Shown here piece after piece: positions 59,206 through 64,000 of a stretch of DNA of 64,000 nucleotides. This DNA is from Saprospirales bacterium. GTDB taxonomy: Bacteria; Bacteroidota; Bacteroidia; Chitinophagales; Saprospiraceae. The DNA lies in contig PAAY01000039.1 in NCBI GenBank assembly GCA_002698985.1, positions 19,886 through 83,885 on the forward strand. Direction: 5' to 3'. Made by a program: the position numbers and the translations under genes. Each line of letters opens with the position of its first letter. Position 1 is the first letter of the stretch. The notes beneath the pieces were generated by a model. It was not told the origin of the DNA and ran no database searches. It worked only from the letters and a program-made list of their open reading frames with translations.

Positions 59206-60249
59206 CTAAAGGGAGTTGTTTGGTTCCGTAACTTCTGCTGCCGCAACAGGATCTGCCTGCTGTGGAATTTCAGAAATCTCGTAAAAATCCACTTCCGGCA
59301 ACTTGAACCATGAAACGAGATTGCGAAGCGAAAGTAAGGTCATCACCACAATCCAAAAAAGGCTGAATGGAGGCTTGTTCAGGTAGTGCAAATTTTTCAA
59401 ACCGGCAAAACCATTGCCTGTTAGGGCCTGCCGGATTACCGCCACCAGTGCCTGCCGGCCAAAATGTTCATTGGCATACATCCGGGTTCTCCAGGTTTTC
59501 AAATGCTGCGGAAGTTGCTCATAGAGTAAGCGGTAAATGGGCGCTGATTCCTTCATCCAGAGGTCGGCCCCCAGCACCCGGCTGGCCTGGCTTGAATGCC
59601 TGCGCACCTCGAACAGGGGCTCCATGCTGACGGCCATGCCGCCGTATTGGGTAGCCCTGGCCCAGTATTGAAAGTCGCTGGCGTATTGGAGATCTTCATC
59701 GAAAAAACCCATTAGCTCCAACAAGCTGCGGCGTATCATCACGGCAGATAAGTTGCCGGGCAGGCAGCCGAATTTGAACAGACCCATCCTGGCTTTCTCC
59801 GGATCAAAATACCGGTAGGGGTGAAGGGGGCTTTCGCAAGGCTGTACAATTTTTCCTGCGTCATCGATGGCGTGGCACTGGCTGTAGATGAATGCTGCCT
59901 TCGGGCAAAGTTCCAGCCCTTTTACCTGGGCCTCCAGCAAGCCCGGAAGCATCCGGTCGTCGTGGCAGAAAATCTGGATGAACTCCCCAGAGCATTGTTC
60001 CAAAGCGAAGTTGAGGTTCCTGAAAATACCAGTGCGTTTCGCATTTGGAAGGTAGTGCAGCCGCGCATCGGACATTTCTTCGGTCACTCGCTTCGCAACG
60101 CCGTGGGCAGGGTCGTTGTCGGCAACGATTACTTCCAAAGGGCTATAAGTCTGCGCCAGCACCGAAGCCAGGCACTCCCTCCAGTGCACCTCATCGGGCT
60201 GCCAAACCGGAATCACCACAGACACCAAAGGTTGGGTTTTGTTTGTCAT
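59206..60249 (-). CDS. Family 2 glycosyltransferase
   Basis: A 347-aa GT-A enzyme: LVSVVIPVWQPDEVHWRECLASV, PLEVIVADNDPAHGVAKRV, GEFIQIFCHDDRMLPGLLEA (HDD in place of DxD), GLFKFGCLPGNLSAVMIRRS and FDEDLQYASDFQYW. A C-terminal hydrophobic segment (LFWIVVMTLLSLRNLVSWF) anchors it to the membrane. It overlaps the preceding gene by ATGA and is six bases before the polymerase gene, so it is tightly packed in the operon. Confidence 0.85.
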   Translation of the reverse strand: MTNKTQPLVSVVIPVWQPDEVHWRECLASVLAQTYSPLEVIVADNDPAHGVAKRVTEEMSDARLHYLPNAKRTGIFRNLNFALEQCSGEFIQIFCHDDRMLPGLLEAQVKGLELCPKAAFIYSQCHAIDDAGKIVQPCESPLHPYRYFDPEKARMGLFKFGCLPGNLSAVMIRRSLLELMGFFDEDLQYASDFQYWARATQYGGMAVSMEPLFEVRRHSSQASRVLGADLWMKESAPIYRLLYEQLPQHLKTWRTRMYANEHFGRQALVAVIRQALTGNGFAGLKNLHYLNKPPFSLFWIVVMTLLSLRNLVSWFKLPEVDFYEISEIPQQADPVAAAEVTEPNNSL

Positions 60250-61403
60250 TGCGAAGCGAGGAGGATTTGCTGGAAAGTGGATTGAAATGTTGCCTCAAAA
60301 TTTAGCCTGCGCCTGAAGTCCTCACGGGCAGCCGAACTGGTTTCCTGCCAGTTGTCTGCAATTTCGCTCAGCACTTTGCGAAGCGAACCGGGTGTGAGGT
60401 CAGTGGCAAAAGCCCAGGGAAAAGCCGCCAGGTGTTGCCGGAAGTGCGGATTGTCGAAATACAGAATCGGAAGTCCACAGGCCGGGTATTCGTATATCTT
60501 ATTGGAAGCGGTGCCGGCCGTTGAAGCCATTATGTTGTCAAAATTGAAAACAGCCAGCCCCACATGGCAGGAAGCGGTGAGTTTTGCCAGCTCATTGTAA
60601 GGCACCACGCCCCTGATTTCAACGCAATCTTCAGCTCCCCGCTCTTTGGCCAGGCGCTCGATTTCCGCTTTGTACTCATCGGTAATCCAACCTACCAACA
60701 GCAGCTTCACCTTTTTGCCGTTTATCTCGAATGGCATCAGCTGGACGATCTCTTCAAAACCGTGGCCGGCGTACACATGACCCTGGTAGATGAGCCGCAT
60801 TTCATCTTCCGGTGGCCCTGGATCGGGCACAGCTGCATAGTTGTTTACCGAAGGAAGATTGGGTAAAAAAAAGTAGCGCCCTTTCAGGCGCTCCATGGGA
60901 AAAAACTTTGTCCTTTCGTTGGCCGGCAGGCTGAAGAAATCCAGTTTTGAGAAGATGCGCTTTTCGGCACGGCTGGCAAACCAGTTGAGCGACAAGCGCC
61001 CCTCCGGCACCTCCAGGACATCGTGGTTGTGGTACCAGACTTTGTGCTTCGGAAGCGGTGTTTTTCTGACGAGGGAATAGGCAAAAAGCGCCAGTGCATC
61101 GTAGATCAGCACCAGCTTCGGGCGCTGCGCTACGATGAGCCGCCGGAAATCCCTCACATAGGTTCCGAACAGCTTAATCTTCTGCAACAAGGGCAGGCGC
61201 TCTTGTTCTCTGACGTGCATGGCAGGCCCGCTGGGCACCAACCGGACATTGGAAGGATACGGCCAATTGGATTCCATGATGGGCCTGTGCAACACGGATA
61301 TTTCATCCAACTCATCCGCCATCACACCCAGGGCATTCAGCGTTGGCGGGTAGGCCTCCGGGTGCGCATAGATGGCCACAAGTGCTGAGTTGTTATTGCT
61401 CAT
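60246..61403 (-). CDS. Glycosyltransferase, GT-B fold (GT4-like)
   Basis: A 385-aa protein. The N-terminal domain has LVAIYAHPEAYPPTLNALG, VWYHNHDVLEVPEG and FSKLDFFSLPANERTKFFP; the C-terminal domain has MRLIYQGHVYAGHGFEEIVQ, VKLLLVGWITDEYKAEIERL, LTASCHVGLAVFN and ASNKIYEYPACGLPILYFDN. The pattern is that of diverged GT4 enzymes, without a clean EX7E. Donor and acceptor unknown. It overlaps its upstream neighbour by 11 bases and the next gene by four. Confidence 0.78.
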   Translation of the reverse strand: MSNNNSALVAIYAHPEAYPPTLNALGVMADELDEISVLHRPIMESNWPYPSNVRLVPSGPAMHVREQERLPLLQKIKLFGTYVRDFRRLIVAQRPKLVLIYDALALFAYSLVRKTPLPKHKVWYHNHDVLEVPEGRLSLNWFASRAEKRIFSKLDFFSLPANERTKFFPMERLKGRYFFLPNLPSVNNYAAVPDPGPPEDEMRLIYQGHVYAGHGFEEIVQLMPFEINGKKVKLLLVGWITDEYKAEIERLAKERGAEDCVEIRGVVPYNELAKLTASCHVGLAVFNFDNIMASTAGTASNKIYEYPACGLPILYFDNPHFRQHLAAFPWAFATDLTPGSLRKVLSEIADNWQETSSAAREDFRRRLNFEATFQSTFQQILLASQ

Positions 61404-62616
61404 GTACCTGCTTTGGCGTTTTGGAAGGTTCCGCTTGCTCCGGCACAGCGTGGCCGTTGATCCCCTTCGTCAATCCCATTGACGAAAAAAAACGGTGGGC
61501 GATGGTAGCAGCATCGAAGCGGCTTGCGGCCGCACTTTTCATGTTTTCGATGAAGCGCTGGTAATCAGATGGCGTGAGATTCAGCATTTGCCGAATGCTC
61601 TCTGTGACGGCCTCATCGCTGTGTTCCGTAAAAGTCAGCCCCAGCCCATCTTCCCTGACGATCCTCGTGGCACTGGCCCATTCAGGCCCAAAGCACAAAA
61701 TCGGCAAGCTGACGGAGGTATAGAACGTGATCTTGGTCATAAAGCTGGTGCGGTAGAAGAGGGCATCTTCCGGCTCAAAGCTGAGGGGCAGCAAACCCAT
61801 GTGGCTGTTGTGACTGAGTGCAACCAGCTCTTCTTCTGAAAGCCAGCCGTGGAATATGATTTCCACATTGTCGGGATTCACCTCGGGGGTGTAAGGCGTG
61901 CGGGTGCAGAAATGGACTTCAAATTTGCGATCGGTAAATGCTCCGAGGCACCGGACCAACTGGTGCAGCATTTTCATCTGCCGGCTGTGCACCATACCGA
62001 CGTAAAGCAGCCGGATGGTTTCCGGCATTTGCTCTACAACACGCCTTTCATGGATGTTGGTCACACCGTCGTGAACCACCTTCCAGGACTGGATGCCGTA
62101 AAGCTGCCTCAGGTATTCCCCCATCTCATCGCTCACCACAAAGATTTCCTTCGCCCTTCGGGCAATGCGGCCGAAAATTCCATGCGACAGGCTTTCGGGG
62201 ATATAAGGCCGCACCGTCTGGTGCCACAGGTCGTGGACACTGAGGTAAACAGGCCGCCCCGTTTCGAAAGCCGCTTTGGCCATGATGGGGAAACTCACCC
62301 CATGGGCTGTCAGGTGAAAGGCGTCGGGTTGTTCATCGGCAATGATCTGTTGCAATTGCTTGCGGGCGCCTGAATCAAATCCGGCAATGGTGGCAAAGCC
62401 GGCCAGACGCCCCAGCCCAAAACGGTACTGCCGGCGACGGGTACTGAATGCCGTGCTTGGGTACTCACCGGATTCGTAAAGCCCTTCCCCGTTGGTGTCG
62501 TAAACATAAAATGGCTCAACTCCATATTCCGGCGCATACTTGTGCAACCGCCGCAGGATGTAGGTTCCACCACCCTTGGCATCCATGTGAAAATCCTGAA
62601 GGAACATCAACTTCAT
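61393..62616 (-). CDS. Family 4 glycosyltransferase-like protein
   Basis: A 407-aa GT-B protein: MFLQDFHMDAKGGGTYILRRL, HLTAHGVSFPIMAKAAFETG, LSVHDLWHQTVRPYIPESLS, VSDEMGEYLRQLYG, then IRLLYVGMVHSRQMKMLHQLV, EIIFHGWLSEEELVALSHNS and FYTSVSLPILCFGPEWASATR. It matches glycosyltransferases of EPS loci by layout; the conserved C-terminal Glu pair is weak. The C-terminal tail (VPEQAEPSKTPKQVHEQ) is disordered. The 9-base tandem repeat lies just upstream. Confidence 0.72.
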   Translation of the reverse strand: MKLMFLQDFHMDAKGGGTYILRRLHKYAPEYGVEPFYVYDTNGEGLYESGEYPSTAFSTRRRQYRFGLGRLAGFATIAGFDSGARKQLQQIIADEQPDAFHLTAHGVSFPIMAKAAFETGRPVYLSVHDLWHQTVRPYIPESLSHGIFGRIARRAKEIFVVSDEMGEYLRQLYGIQSWKVVHDGVTNIHERRVVEQMPETIRLLYVGMVHSRQMKMLHQLVRCLGAFTDRKFEVHFCTRTPYTPEVNPDNVEIIFHGWLSEEELVALSHNSHMGLLPLSFEPEDALFYRTSFMTKITFYTSVSLPILCFGPEWASATRIVREDGLGLTFTEHSDEAVTESIRQMLNLTPSDYQRFIENMKSAAASRFDAATIAHRFFSSMGLTKGINGHAVPEQAEPSKTPKQVHEQ

Positions 62617-62665
62617 GGTCAGAGGTATTGAAGAGGTTTTTTGAGGTTTTTGAGGGTTTTTACCC

Positions 62666-62755
62666 CGTCACGTTCATCACGCCCGTCACGCCCGTCACGT
62701 TTGTCACGTTCGTCACGTTTGTCACGTTCATCACGCCCGTCACGCCCATCACGCC
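62666..62755. repeat. Ten-unit 9-base tandem repeat
   Basis: Units CGTCACGTT, CATCACGCC, CGTCACGCC, TGTCACGTT in ten uninterrupted 9-base copies. On the minus strand each unit carries a TGA in the frame of the epimerase, whose stop codon (62751-62749) is the first of them. Confidence 0.75.
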
Positions 62756-63816
62756 TCACTCCTCACACACATTCGCTCTTTCCAGCTAAGGGTGATTTCT
62801 TCGAAAATCTGCTCCAGGCTGCGGGTGATGCCCCAGCCCGGGTAGTGGCTTTGCATTTTCCGAAGGTCGCTGTAGTAACAGATGTGATCGCCCTCCCGGG
62901 CCTTTTCACTGTATTCGTAAACCATGGGGCGGCCGGAATGCTTCTCCGCCAGCTGAAAGGCTTCGAGAATGGAGCAAGTATTGTCTTTACCGCCGCCGAG
63001 GTTGTACACCTCTGCCACCCGGGGCTTTTCCAGAAAGAATTCGATGAACCGGGCCACGTCGTGCGAGTGGATGTTGTCGCGCACCTGTTTGCCTTTATAG
63101 CCGAAGATGGTGTACTTCCGGCCTTCCAGGTTGCACTTCACCAGGTAACTCAAAAAGCCGTGGAGTTCCACGCCGCTGTGGTTGGGTCCGGTGAGACAGC
63201 CTCCCCGCAAGCAGCAGGTAGGCATGCCGAAATAGCGCCCGTATTCCTGCACCAGCACATCAGCAGCCACTTTCGAAGCTCCGAAGAGCGAGTGCTTGCT
63301 CTGGTCAATGGTGAAAGTCTCCGGTATGCCCTCCCGGTATTGCGGATCGGCATAGTCCCATCGGGTTTCCAGTTCCACCATGGGGATGTTGTTGGGTGCA
63401 TCGCCGTACACCTTGTTGGTGCTCATGTGTACAAAGGGGATGGCCGTGCTGACCTGCCGGGTGGCCTCCAAAAGGTTGAGCGTTCCGACGGCATTGGTAT
63501 CAAAATCGTCAAACGGAATTTGCGCAGCACGGTCGTGGCTGGGCTGAGCAGCCGTGTGAACGATGGCATCGGGTTTTACATTTCTGATGAGCTCGATTAC
63601 GCCCTGCCGGTCCCTGATATCCAGCTCGTGGTGGGTGAAATGAGGCAGCTTGCGTTTCAGCCGCTCCTGGTTCCAGCGGGTATCGCCCTGCGGGCCAAAA
63701 AAGACCGCCCGCTGGTTGTTGTCCACCCCGTGGATGTGCCAGCCTTTGGAGGCGAAATAGGTGCAGACCTCAGAGCCTATCAGCCCGGAGCTGCCGGTTA
63801 CGAGAAGTTTTTTCAT
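62749..63816 (-). CDS. NAD-dependent sugar epimerase/dehydratase (RfbE / CDP-paratose 2-epimerase-like)
   Basis: A 355-aa extended short-chain dehydrogenase: [20 protein letters not shown] (NAD site), [20 protein letters not shown] (typical of the RfbE-like subgroup), [47 protein letters not shown] and [13 protein letters not shown]. The usual catalytic YxxxK reads FGASK here, with Phe in place of Tyr. It may make CDP-tyvelose from CDP-paratose or an analogous sugar; the substrate cannot be fixed. It is the first gene of the cluster inside the window, and its last codons run into a 9-base tandem repeat. Confidence 0.8.
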   Translation of the reverse strand: MKKLLVTGSSGLIGSEVCTYFASKGWHIHGVDNNQRAVFFGPQGDTRWNQERLKRKLPHFTHHELDIRDRQGVIELIRNVKPDAIVHTAAQPSHDRAAQIPFDDFDTNAVGTLNLLEATRQVSTAIPFVHMSTNKVYGDAPNNIPMVELETRWDYADPQYREGIPETFTIDQSKHSLFGASKVAADVLVQEYGRYFGMPTCCLRGGCLTGPNHSGVELHGFLSYLVKCNLEGRKYTIFGYKGKQVRDNIHSHDVARFIEFFLEKPRVAEVYNLGGGKDNTCSILEAFQLAEKHSGRPMVYEYSEKAREGDHICYYSDLRKMQSHYPGWGITRSLEQIFEEITLSWKERMCVRSEA

Positions 63817-63877
63817 GAATTTTTGTTTGGATAGCTTGTCTGGGAAGTAGCATAAAGCAGCTTGGTGTCGTCATTTC

Positions 63878-63987
63878 CAACGACCTGAAGGTCGTTGCAC
63901 TTGCGCATCGTGAACGATGCGCTACAGGGATACTGCGCTACTGTAGCACATTCTTTAGGATGTGCCGGTACCACGACCTTTAGGTCG
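63878..63987. repeat. Array of short dyad hairpins
   Basis: Four hairpins with two-base loops in 110 bases: CAACGACCTgaAGGTCGTTG (63878-63897), GCGCATCGTgaACGATGCGC (63903-63922), GCACATTCTttAGGATGTGC (63946-63965) and CGACCTttAGGTCG (63974-63987); CTACAG/CTGTAG (63922-63927, 63941-63946) brackets the middle. It is upstream of the epimerase gene. The last and first hairpins share the same CGACCT core. Confidence 0.7.
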
Positions 63988-64000
63988 GGGGTAACTCAAA

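Noticed and set aside
62666..62755. Possible CRISPR array
   Set aside because: Units are 9 bases without spacers, so this is a simple tandem repeat.

Overview
The window looks like a chromosome segment of a Bacteroidota bacterium, most probably from the Saprospiria. The evidence is the type IX secretion (T9SS) and gliding genes (porU start, a PorP/SprF protein, gldJ), a C-terminal T9SS sorting domain, Bacteroidota promoters (TTG, about 20 bases, TAnnTTTG) and the absence of convincing Shine-Dalgarno sites. The genus-level placement is inference.

Left part (1-24 kb): porU (partial) / porP / gldJ / murF / M20 amidohydrolase, then a poorly coding kilobase holding two paralogous 33-34 aa membrane peptides and a structured inverted repeat. 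Next come a DAHP synthase-chorismate mutase fusion and purK around a MITE-like palindrome, a serine hydrolase carrying what looks like a GH3 remnant, envelope proteins (carboxypeptidase-regulatory-like, DUF457/YdjM, FadL-type porin, Tyr- and Arg/Ser-rich secreted protein), proS, and the operon rimP-nusA-infB. Both proS and rimP have leaders that contain a terminator-like hairpin.

Middle (24-44.8 kb): housekeeping and envelope genes: M14 peptidase, VanX-type dipeptidase, a frameshifted T9SS cargo protein, an HD domain fused to a Pycsar-effector-like (PycTM) membrane domain, tgt lacking all zinc ligands, an LptF/G permease, a baeRF/Balon-like factor, NudL-type Nudix, aspS, M23 peptidase, ftcD, Ppx/GppA, a lipoprotein and a rhomboid protease. 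The intergenic spaces are full of short repeat modules and palindromes.

Right part (44.9-63.8 kb): a long minus-strand exopolysaccharide or O-antigen cluster. In transcription order: RfbE-like epimerase, three glycosyltransferases, Wzy-like polymerase, GDP-mannose 4,6-dehydratase, glycosyltransferase, asparagine synthase, SGNH hydrolase, NodU-type carbamoyltransferase, DUF5989 (SxtK-like) peptide, SxtJ-like membrane protein, two glycosyltransferases, a second carbamoyltransferase and a last glycosyltransferase with its own promoter. Several genes overlap by ATGA or TTGA, so translation is probably coupled. The carbamoyltransferase-DUF5989-SxtJ(-SGNH) block is the best candidate for a little-described system: a glycan carbamoylation module that shares accessory membrane proteins with saxitoxin clusters.

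No tRNA, rRNA, CRISPR array or intact insertion sequence was recognised by eye.
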